Part shown: positions 1 to 9,113 of the stretch, one piece after another | Position numbering within the stretch: the first letter of the stretch is position 1 | How the letters are laid out: each line of letters begins with the position of its first letter | NCBI GenBank assembly: GCA_043819345.1 | Contig: JBDREX010000004.1 | Span: 1 to 20,752, forward strand | Reading direction: 5' to 3' | Source of the DNA: CAYRDK01 sp043819345 | Lineage (GTDB): Bacteria > Omnitrophota > Gorgyraeia > Velamenicoccales > Velamenicoccaceae | Length of the DNA stretch: 20,752 nucleotides | Notes under the pieces: generated by a model | What the model saw: the letters and a program-made list of their open reading frames with translations, nothing else | Told to the model about the DNA's origin: nothing | Databases searched by the model: none | Position numbers and translations under genes: made by a program

Positions 1-3000
1 CCTTGAGCAGCTGAAGCTATCTCCGCTCCAGCTACAGGCAATAAATAAGGAATAGCTGCCAAAGTACGCTGGTCAGGACTCATGTAATGCCCCGTCTTAT
101 AACGAACCAATTCATCAGTTGCTGATGTACCTACCGCCACCCAACCAAGCGTTGCCGGACCGACATTTAATCCAACTAAATTACCTGCCAAATAAACTTC
201 TATGGCTGTTTTCGCAAGCAACCCGATGCTACCCAAAGCATAAGCAAGAGCTCCATCACTCACGCTTCCTCCCGAAGCCATCTTCGCCATTCCTTCTTCT
301 TTTAAAAGAGTCAGGCCACTCCCAAATTGATAACCTCCAAATTCTCCCCATTTTTCCTGTATTTTTGCTATGTTACCAGCAACTTCCTTTTCCAGTACTA
401 TCAAATTCTTTTTGGATTTCTCAATCGTAATGCTTGTTTGAGTAAATTCCGCCATCAAAGCCCCATAGGATTGATGAGACATATTTTCAGGTATAGATAA
501 TGCTTGTGTAATACGTTGCAACTTATCCGTTTGCTGAGCAATGTAGGTGCGCTCCTCTGCTATTCTCAATTCCTGAGTTTTACATGCTTTTTGAACCCCA
601 AGATGATACACAGCTTCCCGATCCTGCTTTTTCTCAGCAACACTTTGCGTCAACACACTCTCGCTTTTCTGTAAACGCTCCATCTCCATATTAAGCGCGA
701 CATATTCTGCATTCAACGTCCCCTGCATAAAAGGTGACATATTCGCAGATGATGCTAACGCAGCTTCTATTTTACCCAATTGGCCTGCTTTCGTTTTAAT
801 TTCAGAACGAACTTTCTCCAATTTCGCTTCATCGTATCTTATGGGCAAATCTGTCGCAATGCTTTGCGACAATAAACGAGAAGCCATGCCTTCCCATTTT
901 TCTTTAGATCCCCCTTCATCTTTCAAAGAAGCAATGCTACCCGCTATAACACCTCCAACGCTATTCCAAAGCACCGTTTTAAAAGCATAACCAACAACCT
1001 GCCCCGTCTTATCCCATCCTAATTCCGTATAATGCCTAACTGGATGCTTCAAGTGTGATGGCAGTGTTGAATACGCCAGCGGAACATCGTGTTCCGGCAT
1101 CTCGCTTGTTTCCTGTATCTTTCCATAAAGATCTGTCGCATAGGCAACAACGTTTTGATGAGAAGCCGTTACAGGGTTATTAATAAGGATCTCAAGCTCA
1201 TTCAATAAATTTTGGCGTTCCTTATTAAAATCTATGCGGGCCTGCATGTATTCAGCCTGCGCGGCATCACGCGGTTTGCCGCTTTTATCAAAATTTTCCT
1301 CTGAACCCAACTGCTCCACAGTCGCGGCAGCCGCCATTAAATTTTTCAAACCTGTTTCTACTTTCTGCAATCCTAATCCCGGAGCCGAGGATGCTAAATC
1401 ATTAAGGCCCTGAATCTGTGCGTCAATTAAGACCACACCCTGAGGATCTGCTGTCTCGCGCTGTTTAGTCAAATCCTGTTTGCGTGTCTCTAAAAGCGCG
1501 AGAGGGTCAGACAAATTTTCGTTCGCAGGCAATGTTAATAGGTATTCCGTCGCGCATAGTTGAGCCAACTCCTGACAAATCTCATTTTTTTTAGCCAATA
1601 ATTTTCTTTCGTTGCTCGGGGTCTTCTGTTCCGAATGCGCTAAACTATTAATAAAACAACTTGGATCGTTCGGCTCAGCAAGAGTACCTAACCTTTCTTC
1701 AAGCCCCATCAACTCTTTTTGTTTTTGCTGAATCTTGTCCTGAATGACCGGCAAAGTAAGGCCGCGTTCCGCCGCGTCCGCCTTCCTCATCTTAAACGCG
1801 TTCTGTAATTGAACAGCTATTTCATTGGGGCTTAAAAACTGCATTTTTGCGGACTCAACAGAAGGGCTTCCCATGCCCATAGCGGCCGCTGACTGGCCAA
1901 ACTGATAAAACTGATCTCCTATGCGCTCATACAACTCATCCATATTGTTATCCATAGCATAAAAGCCACTTATCTGACGCACTAAAATAGAACCATTACC
2001 TAATATAGCAGCATCCCCCATCTCTAACGCCTGACGAGCCATGGCACGGCGCGCATCAGGCGCGAGCGCCCCTTTCCCTAAAAGATCCGCCACCTGGTCA
2101 AGCATCACACCTATCTTATTATCATGAAACGCGAACATCGCCTGAGTCGCAGGACCATAAACACCATCATTAAGTTTTTGCGGAGGCAAGGCGCTCGTAA
2201 AATCGCCAATTCCAAACATCATCATGGACCTCTGAAAGTCCGGATCTGTTTTATAGGCCCCCCATATCACCTGCTGATTTTTCTTAATATCATCGCCGAA
2301 AGGATAGCCATTACGATAGCTCATCACCTGGCCATTCGCGCCTTTAAAATTATCACCGCTATAGGGAGCAAAACCATCTTTAGCAATCTTCCAGATTCTC
2401 CCATCCTCATCCTGAATCTTTTCGCCCATGCTCCATGACTTGCTCTGATCCACGAGTTTAAAAAATTTATTGCCTGGCAGGTCTATTTGTTTTATGCCTC
2501 CATTTACAACTCTTTGGCCCATTACAAATTCACCTGACATCTTGGACATTTTCAAAATATAGCTATCATCCCGAATAAAACCGCCATTGATGCCTGTCAT
2601 GGTCGCAATCTGCTGATTCGTGTAATCTTTCGCTTTGATTTCCGTCGGCAAACCATGGTTTGCCTTAAAAATACTCCCAGGAATCTCCTCCGGCACAGCC
2701 ACAAAACCATACGTAGCTTCTTTAGTTTCTGTAACCTCTCCCTGTGGGCTATAAGAAAACTCCGTCGTTGAATTAACAACACCATCGCGGATCTCCACCG
2801 CCGAAAGCACCGTATCACTCTTTAAAACCATCTGAGGGCTAAACTGTTGCCTCAACGCCACCAATTTTTCCTCACCCTCAGGGATCTGAACACCAGAAGC
2901 GTCCAGCCGGCCAACCTCAACAACCACAGCATTATTCATTTCTATTTTTCTTGAGCCATCTTCCTGCTTTATCATCGTAATACCGTCTGGGGATGTCGCC

Positions 3001-6000
3001 TCTGTAATCCTCCTGCTCGCAGACCCCATTTGCGAAACAGTAATCCTATCAACCAAATCAAGTTTTTCACCTCGGCTTGAATACGAAATCTCCTCTGTCG
3101 CAATATCCAACCCTACCGACGTTGTCGTCAAACTCCTATACGGGCCTTCAATATTAGTCACCGTTTGCGAAGGTATATAGCTAAACATGGGCTTTTTGTC
3201 ACCACTTACACTTAGTTTCAACGTATTCTTTGATTCAGTTTCATCGCCGGAAGAAATCTCTCCCTTGCCCATTTTAATCATAAGGTTACTCAAAACAGAG
3301 CTTTGTGCTTCTTGTGAAAGGCCCTCAAAATTTAAGCTCAGTTTACTTGGATTCTGATTAACAATAATCGCGCCGGGTGTAAATGTTTTCATATAGAACT
3401 GCTGCCCGTCGGCCACCTTCGCTTCCATCACAACACCATTCGACAAAAACCGAGTAACTTCCCCCGTATTAAGCGCCCCATTTTGGTCAAACTTCAAATA
3501 ATCACCATCTAAACCTTTATAACTTGCAACGCTTTTATCCGCATAATCTGTTACCCTGAGCTCGTCCAACACAACACGCGTCAAATTACCTCCCATCACT
3601 TCAGGATTCGGCGCAGCACGATAAAACTCCTGCCGCATGGCAGCTTTGCTGCCATCCGCCTGATACTGATAGCTTGCAACTTGAGATAACCTTTTATCCA
3701 AGTATTGCACTTTAGAAAGCTCAACCTTTTTATTAAACAACTCCGGCGACACTATAAATCCATCTTGATCTTTTTCTATCTGCTGCAAGGCTTCAGGAGA
3801 TAAAGCCTCTTGCGCGTTCAACCCCAAAACACCTATCGTTTTCACGACGGCATTATTGATATGAATGGCTCCGTCATTGCCTCTTGAAATACCATTGCCA
3901 TCAATATTGACCGGCAGGACAATTTGTTCTTTCCCTGTCCCCATAGCTGATGTCTTAATATAATCAATACGATTGGCAACATCGCGATTAAGGCCAATTT
4001 CTTCTGTTTCAATATCTAAGCCCATAGATGTCGTCGTCTTAATTTTATCCTGGGTTGTAACGCGTGTAACGGTTGCAGCCGGAAGATAGTTCATAAAAGG
4101 TTTGCCTTGGGCCAGCTGCTTCACAGACTTGGCGCCCGACTGCAATGCGCCATCCCCGTCAAACAGAGAACTTGGCACAATCACGCCCATCGCGCCATTC
4201 TCATCAACAAAGATATTGCTTTCCTGTTTTTCAGACTTTTGCGGTTTCACTAAAGAAGCAAAATCTTTCACGTTCCCCAAAGAAGTAAAAGATAGTTGTG
4301 TTTGAGGTTTTTCTGTTGACGGAGAGGAAAGCGTCAAAGAAGGTTCCTTTGGCTCTAAAGAATTCTCGCCAAGATTAAAAGCTAAATTGCTAAGAGGGCC
4401 ATCTGTTGGAGGCGCAACAAAAGCACCGGGAGACGTTATCCTGCTTAAAGACATTTTATTTAATAGATCGTCGCCATAAACCGTCATGGTAGTACTGGAT
4501 TGGTTATAAGCCACTTGATCAAGCACACCTCCATAATGCCTTTCCTGAACCGCAGTCAGTGGATTCACGCTATAGACACTATCACTATCGCTTGATGCAT
4601 TTGACGTCTCACCAAAACGAATATTAACCAAATCAAAATTTCCTTCTTTTTGGTCTGTGTAATCCCGAATTAAATATTTATCGGGTTTCATGCTAAACCG
4701 AGACAGCTCTTTTAAAAACTTTTCATAGACCTCTTTTCCCTCGCCCATATGAGATGTTTCAAGCATTATGCTCCCATCGGGCAACGACCACTCAGAGTAA
4801 CGATTGATAGGAGAAAAACTCATAGATGATCTGGAATGCTCATTATCAAACAACAGTGCCTGCAAAACAGACTTATTATTCATGCTTTGCCAGATCAAAC
4901 CGCCATAAGCTTCATCGCCTTTTTTGCCCATCACAAAATTAACTATGCGCGCCGGCAAAGACGGCGTATTCGCTCCACCCCATGTCCAGTTTTTAACAAA
5001 CCCTGTTGCTGTGCCAGACTCACCCATACCTTTCGCCGACCAGTTCATCACCGCCCGCTGAACAACATTAATCATAGGGGCCTCATCTTCAACATTAGGT
5101 GCCGGGCTCTTTTTAATGTTAGATTGGCCGCCGGCTATTTTAGCAACAGCAGCAGACAAGGCATCGCTATCTATGCTGGAACCAGCGGGCTCATCTTTCG
5201 TAAAAAGCCCTAAGGCCCATCCGGATAACGTCCCTGGAGCACCAAGAGGCTTATTCTCCCAGTCAATCTTAGCCCAATCGTCATCTTTAATCTGCTCAAA
5301 AAGCTTCTGCCTTTCTTCCGGCGTTCTTGTAAGCAACTGATTCTCATTAACAATACCTGCCTGCAAAATAGCCAAATTCCTATTTCCAAAAGTCAGGCTA
5401 TAGCCGTGCTCTAAAACCCCTGCCGCATTACTAGCCGCCGCGCTATTTAAAGCTGTCGTCACATAATTAACAGCCGCCTCATCAAAAGGCCTGCTAAACT
5501 GCTCCAATCCGCCAGGATAACTCACAAGTTCTTGAAATGTATCCAACTCTTCTTTATTGCCTTTTCGGTTTTTTTCAAGAGCTTTCTGCACATTAGAGTA
5601 AAAGCTGGAATTACCAGAAAGGTCCAAGGTAGTTTTTAATCTATTCCAATCGTCTGTAAACGTCCTTTGGTTTGGATCCAGTGTCTGACCAAAAGAAGAA
5701 AGAGAGCGTGAAAACCCGCCAATACCACCCTCATAAACACCTTTTTCGGGCTTATACTCTCCATTCAACAAGAGAGAAAAGAATCCATTTTGAGCGCCAT
5801 CCTTAGGCGAAACGGAAAAATTAAAATCAATACGCCAAACATCATACCAAGACTTCATATTCGATGTATCCATAAACTTCTTGCCGTCGGCATTTAACTG
5901 GTCTCCGTGCTTAGGGCCAAAATTTAAACACGACTTTTCCGCGGCAAGGAGAATCTCTGTGCCAAAATAATTCACTGTGGCCATTTCCGTCGGAGTCAAA

Positions 6001-7862
6001 CCCCATTTATTGCGCGCGACACCGTCTTCGTCTTTTTTATAATTACCTCCTAACGCATTCATCAAAACGCCGCCAGCGCCTTTCATAATAGCTTCTTTAA
6101 TACTGTCATCCGTATTTAAATTCAGGTGCTGACCAGCGAAAAAGTCCCCAACCGCAGAACCCATACCGTTCATATAGACGGCTGTATCTCTGCCAAACCA
6201 ATGATTCGCAATAGCCATTTCCGTAATCGCCCCGCCAATAATATCCGAAAGAAAAGACTTTTGAATCTGCGCATCACGAAAAGCTAAAGATGTTTCACCA
6301 AAAATTTTTCCCATAACCCCACTTGTATTAGGATCATAGTCACTGGCATGCACCATATAAGTGTTGGTTGCCTTGTTGTAAGCAGCGCTATCTTTACCGC
6401 CTATGCCCTTTGTATAATCGTTTTTATTTTCTTCTGATAGCTGATACTTCACATTAAAACCCGCAAAACTTAGAACCTTCTGCGCCGCAATACTCCCCGC
6501 TGTAGAAGCCGCCGCGCCTAAAATAACCCGCGCATAAGGATCGTCATTTTTCAATAAATACTTATCAGCCCATACCTGGAATGTTCCCTGCATGGCACCA
6601 CTGACACCCCCTGTTACCATCCCTCCTAACGTAGAATGATTAGATAAATAATTACTAAAAGCACCACCCCCCTGGTCTGCAGGCTTCCAACAACCAGATG
6701 TACTGCTATCCAAACCTCCCATACCACCTGCCATGCCGCCAACAAAAGCACCAAATACCTGGGATTCTCCTGCACCCCACTTAAATTCCCTGGCCGCTAC
6801 GTTCGTCGCCGCCGTAGAAATCTGGCTCACCATCAGTGTACTCGCGAAACTCGATGTTGCCGCACTCGCGCTCCAGCCAGACCCTGCCGCACCATATCCA
6901 CCCGCAAAAAATGAAAGCGCCAGCATTCCAACACTTAAAGCCACATCGCTCTTTTTCTGCTTAGGAAAAGCGCTGCTGAAATCCCAATGTTCATAGACCT
7001 TTCTCGTTGCTCCGCGAATCGCTTTGGCAACATCTTCTTCTAAGAACTCAACATCCAACCCAAAATAATCCGCACCGGCACGCATTAAACCATAGCCAGA
7101 GAATCTCTGATAAACTTCACGTTTATCAATAATTTTTTCTATACCATTATCTTCAATTATTAAACCCTCTTTAGAAAGTCCTTTAACAAGCACCATATGG
7201 TCATCATCCAAGAAGGCGATAAAAGGAATAAGCTTATTTAGGTGTTTGGCAATCTCTTTATTATCTAAGTCAAATTTCGGAATATAAAACGGCTTCAATT
7301 CGATACCCAGCAACATCGCGGTCTTACTTAAAGCATATAATGAACTTTCCAGCTTCTTGTCCTTATTATAGGTGTATATATCTAATGAGTCCGAAAGGAT
7401 ATCAATCAACAAAGCATAATGAGCCACCTGAAAAGGCGACACTTGTCTGCCCATTAGCTTAGATAAACCTGCCAAAGATAAAGCACCGCACGTCACTAAA
7501 TTATGTCTGGAATCTGCCATCCAAGCATAAAGTTCATCTACTTTATCTTGTGTTAAAGCTAAAGGTTGGTTTCTATGAACAGTGACTTGTTCAGAGAATT
7601 TAATGTCCGTGGCAGTCTTGTTTATAAGCTGGCTCAACGCTTCTTTAACCGTGTCAGCCAAGATTTTCTCAGACGCTTCATCCTTCGCGAGGACAGACCC
7701 GTCCTGCGCTACGGCAGCCGCGCTAACGGAAGGAGACATCCTTCCTGCGACCAATCCGCGCCAATCATAGTCAATAGCCCATGCCACTTGCTCAGGTAGC
7801 ATAATGGAAACTATTAACCATGCGATAACCTTGATCCATGGTTTACTGCGCCAGTCTAACAC
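1..7862 (-). CDS. Giant secreted protein with N-terminal peptidase C39-like domain (3' end outside window)
   Basis: One frame stays open for 2620 codons from a GTG at 7862 and leaves the window without a stop. GTG is chosen because it follows an in-frame stop closely and yields an excellent Sec signal peptide: basic residues, a core around VIAWLIVSIML, and cleavage after AWA at residue 29. No good Shine-Dalgarno is visible. Residues about 110-260 look like a C39-type cysteine peptidase fold: Cys125 in TCGALSL, His222 in DDDHMVLVKG, Asp238 in IIEDNG, then SGYGLM. The His-Asp gap of 16 equals that known for ComA-type C39 domains. The usual oxyanion Gln six residues before Cys is Arg119, so activity is doubtful. 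Then follow Gly/Ala-rich hydrophobic stretches (about 305-480), a two-copy repeat (about 1250-1800), a weak peptidoglycan-binding-like segment (LNDGVYGPATQA, about 1898), coiled coils (about 2040-2060, 2340-2460) and a pre-toxin-like hydrophobic segment (about 2535-2620). Function unknown; a large exported adhesin or polymorphic-toxin-like protein is likely. Confidence 0.9.
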   Translation of the reverse strand, partial: MLDWRSKPWIKVIAWLIVSIMLPEQVAWAIDYDWRGLVAGRMSPSVSAAAVAQDGSVLAKDEASEKILADTVKEALSQLINKTATDIKFSEQVTVHRNQPLALTQDKVDELYAWMADSRHNLVTCGALSLAGLSKLMGRQVSPFQVAHYALLIDILSDSLDIYTYNKDKKLESSLYALSKTAMLLGIELKPFYIPKFDLDNKEIAKHLNKLIPFIAFLDDDHMVLVKGLSKEGLIIEDNGIEKIIDKREVYQRFSGYGLMRAGADYFGLDVEFLEEDVAKAIRGATRKVYEHWDFSSAFPKQKKSDVALSVGMLALSFFAGGYGAAGSGWSASAATSSFASTLMVSQISTAATNVAAREFKWGAGESQVFGAFVGGMAGGMGGLDSSTSGCWKPADQGGGAFSNYLSNHSTLGGMVTGGVSGAMQGTFQVWADKYLLKNDDPYARVILGAAASTAGSIAAQKVLSFAGFNVKYQLSEENKNDYTKGIGGKDSAAYNKATNTYMVHASDYDPNTSGVMGKIFGETSLAFRDAQIQKSFLSDIIGGAITEMAIANHWFGRDTAVYMNGMGSAVGDFFAGQHLNLNTDDSIKEAIMKGAGGVLMNALGGNYKKDEDGVARNKWGLTPTEMATVNYFGTEILLAAEKSCLNFGPKHGDQLNADGKKFMDTSNMKSWYDVWRIDFNFSVSPKDGAQNGFFSLLLNGEYKPEKGVYEGGIGGFSRSLSSFGQTLDPNQRTFTDDWNRLKTTLDLSGNSSFYSNVQKALEKNRKGNKEELDTFQELVSYPGGLEQFSRPFDEAAVNYVTTALNSAAASNAAGVLEHGYSLTFGNRNLAILQAGIVNENQLLTRTPEERQKLFEQIKDDDWAKIDWENKPLGAPGTLSGWALGLFTKDEPAGSSIDSDALSAAVAKIAGGQSNIKKSPAPNVEDEAPMINVVQRAVMNWSAKGMGESGTATGFVKNWTWGGANTPSLPARIVNFVMGKKGDEAYGGLIWQSMNNKSVLQALLFDNEHSRSSMSFSPINRYSEWSLPDGSIMLETSHMGEGKEVYEKFLKELSRFSMKPDKYLIRDYTDQKEGNFDLVNIRFGETSNASSDSDSVYSVNPLTAVQERHYGGVLDQVAYNQSSTTMTVYGDDLLNKMSLSRITSPGAFVAPPTDGPLSNLAFNLGENSLEPKEPSLTLSSPSTEKPQTQLSFTSLGNVKDFASLVKPQKSEKQESNIFVDENGAMGVIVPSSLFDGDGALQSGAKSVKQLAQGKPFMNYLPAATVTRVTTQDKIKTTTSMGLDIETEEIGLNRDVANRIDYIKTSAMGTGKEQIVLPVNIDGNGISRGNDGAIHINNAVVKTIGVLGLNAQEALSPEALQQIEKDQDGFIVSPELFNKKVELSKVQYLDKRLSQVASYQYQADGSKAAMRQEFYRAAPNPEVMGGNLTRVVLDELRVTDYADKSVASYKGLDGDYLKFDQNGALNTGEVTRFLSNGVVMEAKVADGQQFYMKTFTPGAIIVNQNPSKLSLNFEGLSQEAQSSVLSNLMIKMGKGEISSGDETESKNTLKLSVSGDKKPMFSYIPSQTVTNIEGPYRSLTTTSVGLDIATEEISYSSRGEKLDLVDRITVSQMGSASRRITEATSPDGITMIKQEDGSRKIEMNNAVVVEVGRLDASGVQIPEGEEKLVALRQQFSPQMVLKSDTVLSAVEIRDGVVNSTTEFSYSPQGEVTETKEATYGFVAVPEEIPGSIFKANHGLPTEIKAKDYTNQQIATMTGINGGFIRDDSYILKMSKMSGEFVMGQRVVNGGIKQIDLPGNKFFKLVDQSKSWSMGEKIQDEDGRIWKIAKDGFAPYSGDNFKGANGQVMSYRNGYPFGDDIKKNQQVIWGAYKTDPDFQRSMMMFGIGDFTSALPPQKLNDGVYGPATQAMFAFHDNKIGVMLDQVADLLGKGALAPDARRAMARQALEMGDAAILGNGSILVRQISGFYAMDNNMDELYERIGDQFYQFGQSAAAMGMGSPSVESAKMQFLSPNEIAVQLQNAFKMRKADAAERGLTLPVIQDKIQQKQKELMGLEERLGTLAEPNDPSCFINSLAHSEQKTPSNERKLLAKKNEICQELAQLCATEYLLTLPANENLSDPLALLETRKQDLTKQRETADPQGVVLIDAQIQGLNDLASSAPGLGLQKVETGLKNLMAAAATVEQLGSEENFDKSGKPRDAAQAEYMQARIDFNKERQNLLNELEILINNPVTASHQNVVAYATDLYGKIQETSEMPEHDVPLAYSTLPSHLKHPVRHYTELGWDKTGQVVGYAFKTVLWNSVGGVIAGSIASLKDEGGSKEKWEGMASRLLSQSIATDLPIRYDEAKLEKVRSEIKTKAGQLGKIEAALASSANMSPFMQGTLNAEYVALNMEMERLQKSESVLTQSVAEKKQDREAVYHLGVQKACKTQELRIAEERTYIAQQTDKLQRITQALSIPENMSHQSYGALMAEFTQTSITIEKSKKNLIVLEKEVAGNIAKIQEKWGEFGGYQFGSGLTLLKEEGMAKMASGGSVSDGALAYALGSIGLLAKTAIEVYLAGNLVGLNVGPATLGWVAVGTSATDELVRYKTGHYMSPDQRTLAAIPYLLPVAGAEIASAAQ
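2480..4110 (-). repeat. Two-copy internal protein repeat (about 303-residue period) in the giant gene
   Basis: Two consecutive segments of the encoded protein align by eye. Copy A begins near 4110 with KPFMNYLPAATVTRV, then TTTSMGLDIETEEIG near 4044. Copy B begins near 3200 with KPMFSYIPSQTVTNI, then TTTSVGLDIATEEIS near 3136. Further matches are NNAVVKTIGVL versus NNAVVVEVGRL, and a later SYQYQADGS versus EFSYSPQGE. The DNA has diverged, so this is an old duplication of a domain, probably beta-rich. It is not a classical RHS/YD repeat. Confidence 0.8.
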
Positions 7863-7919
7863 ATTATACGTTTGGCCATATTTTGCCTATGCCTACATCC
7901 CCCTTCCCTCAATAGATTT

Positions 7920-7999
7920 CCGCTTCTAAAGCGGATGATGCCTTGCGCTGACAAGCATAACCTATTTAACAATAGGCCGACTTGCCTGCCAAAGGCAGG
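7920..7999 (-). other. Three perfect short hairpins in the gap between tadC and the giant gene
   Basis: Read on the transcribed strand, the gap holds CCTGCC-TTT-GGCAGG (7999-7985), CCTATT-GTTA-AATAGG (7976-7961) and CCGCTT-TAG-AAGCGG (7934-7920). Each has a perfect 6-bp stem and a 3-4 nt loop. None is followed by a T-run, so they do not look like intrinsic terminators. They could be a structured leader that affects stability or translation of the giant mRNA, or short dispersed palindromes. The rest of the 219-bp gap shows no convincing gene. Confidence 0.6.
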
Positions 8000-8081
8000 T
8001 ATCGAATCGCGCTCCGCCACAGAGCACGTTTCTGCCATTAAAATTCTCCCGGTCTTCATAAATACCCGGCTTTTAAACACG

Positions 8082-8987
8082 CTACCTTCCTCCACCTGTT
8101 CCAACACCACCAAACAAATTTCCGCTCATAAACTGAATAGCAATAGGCCCGCCAACAATAACGCCAACAACGGGCAAAATAAAGAAAATCAGCGGAATCA
8201 ACATCTTCATCGGCGACTGCAAAGCTGAACGTTCCGCGCGCCTAAAAAACCGCTCACGCGCGTCTTCTGACAAAATAGATAAAGCTTCCGCTATAGGTGT
8301 ACCCATCCTATCAGCCTGGATTAATGTCCTGGCAAAAGCGGTCACATCAGGCGAATTAATCCTTTTTGACAGATCCTTTAAAGCCTCACGGCGCGGTTTA
8401 CCAACCTTCACCTCATGCAACATCAAAGACAACTCCTCAATAAACGCCGATGGCTTTGATTTTTCAACAATCCATCTGGTCGCAGCGATAAAATCAAGCC
8501 CCGCATCAACACAAAGCGACAAAAGGTCAACTGTATCCGGCAAAGAACGCACCACAGCGGCCCGTCTCTGCTGCAGTTTCAAATTCAGCCACAAATCCGG
8601 CAGAAAGAAGCCTATTGCTCCCGCTATAACAACTTTTATAATGTCATCTTTTGGCAAAAAGCCATATGCCAAAAACATAATAACCAGCGCTACAAATTCT
8701 TTAGACCCAAAAAATTGTTCAACACTTAAACTAACGCGTGCGCCAAACAGCTTATTTTCCATGTTTTCACGCTTCACAAATCGACGCACCACAAAATAAT
8801 TTAAAGGTGCAAAAATATCAAAAATGCGCAGAAAAATAGACTTTTTGTCCTGGGGATTAAACTCGTATTTCAATCTGCGTTTAATCGTTTTTCTCAGTTC
8901 GTGCGTAGAAAAAAACCAAATAAAAAAATTCACGCACATGAGAAATATCCCGGCGAATAAAAATATCTGCGACAAATAAACTAACAT
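8082..8987 (-). CDS. tadC: TadC-like inner-membrane platform protein (type II secretion F domain)
   Basis: A 301-residue polytopic membrane protein of the TadC half of the Tad platform, which in known systems works with the TadA ATPase to assemble pilin in the inner membrane. An N-terminal transmembrane helix is followed by a basic region, a central hydrophobic pair, a cytoplasmic T2SSF helical domain (LPDTVDLLSLCVDAGLDF... then DVTAFARTLIQADRMGTPIAEAL) and the typical end SPMKMLIPLIFFILPVVGVIVGGP. The start at 8987 follows AGAGAGG at good spacing; an in-frame ATG at 9026 lacks a ribosome site. It lies downstream of tadB, and the giant gene follows on the same strand after about 220 bp. Its length and order behind TadB match known Tad loci. 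Confidence 0.93.
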   Translation of the reverse strand: MLVYLSQIFLFAGIFLMCVNFFIWFFSTHELRKTIKRRLKYEFNPQDKKSIFLRIFDIFAPLNYFVVRRFVKRENMENKLFGARVSLSVEQFFGSKEFVALVIMFLAYGFLPKDDIIKVVIAGAIGFFLPDLWLNLKLQQRRAAVVRSLPDTVDLLSLCVDAGLDFIAATRWIVEKSKPSAFIEELSLMLHEVKVGKPRREALKDLSKRINSPDVTAFARTLIQADRMGTPIAEALSILSEDARERFFRRAERSALQSPMKMLIPLIFFILPVVGVIVGGPIAIQFMSGNLFGGVGTGGGR

Positions 8988-9057
8988 TTTAACTGCCTCT
9001 CTGGGTACTGGACACAGTAAAAACAAAAATTTTCTTTTGTCTCTACCGAACCCCTCG

Positions 9058-9113
9058 CCCTGACAACAACACCCTGTTTCTGTACCCTGAACCCTGATAA
9101 CTGTACCCTGTCT
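9058..9113 (-). repeat. Degenerate short repeats (GGGTACAG / CAGGG) between tadB and tadC
   Basis: Immediately after the tadB stop, the transcribed strand has a run of near-repeats: ACAGGGTACAG, TCAGGGTTCAGGGTACAG, AACAGGGTG and TCAGGGCGAGGGG. A related ACAG-type run (ACAGAAAACAGAAAACAGG) occurs near 13097-13118 at the 5' end of the small TadE-like gene. No hairpin or promoter is evident. This is simple-sequence expansion or a dispersed intergenic repeat of the genome. Confidence 0.6.

Noticed and set aside
7863..7868. TATAAT just before the GTG of the giant gene as a promoter
   Set aside because: Transcription would begin inside the coding sequence and no -35 element is at the right distance.
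7998..8009. A 12-mer shared in opposite orientation with the pilus leader (18137-18148)
   Set aside because: Chance matches of 12 bases are expected in a 20-kb window compared on both strands, so this has no weight.
7856..8113. An 85-codon minus-strand frame between tadC and the giant gene
   Set aside because: It overlaps the tadC end, encodes a palindromic repeat in its middle, lacks recognisable protein features and has a competing plus-strand frame; kept only as a possible coupling element.
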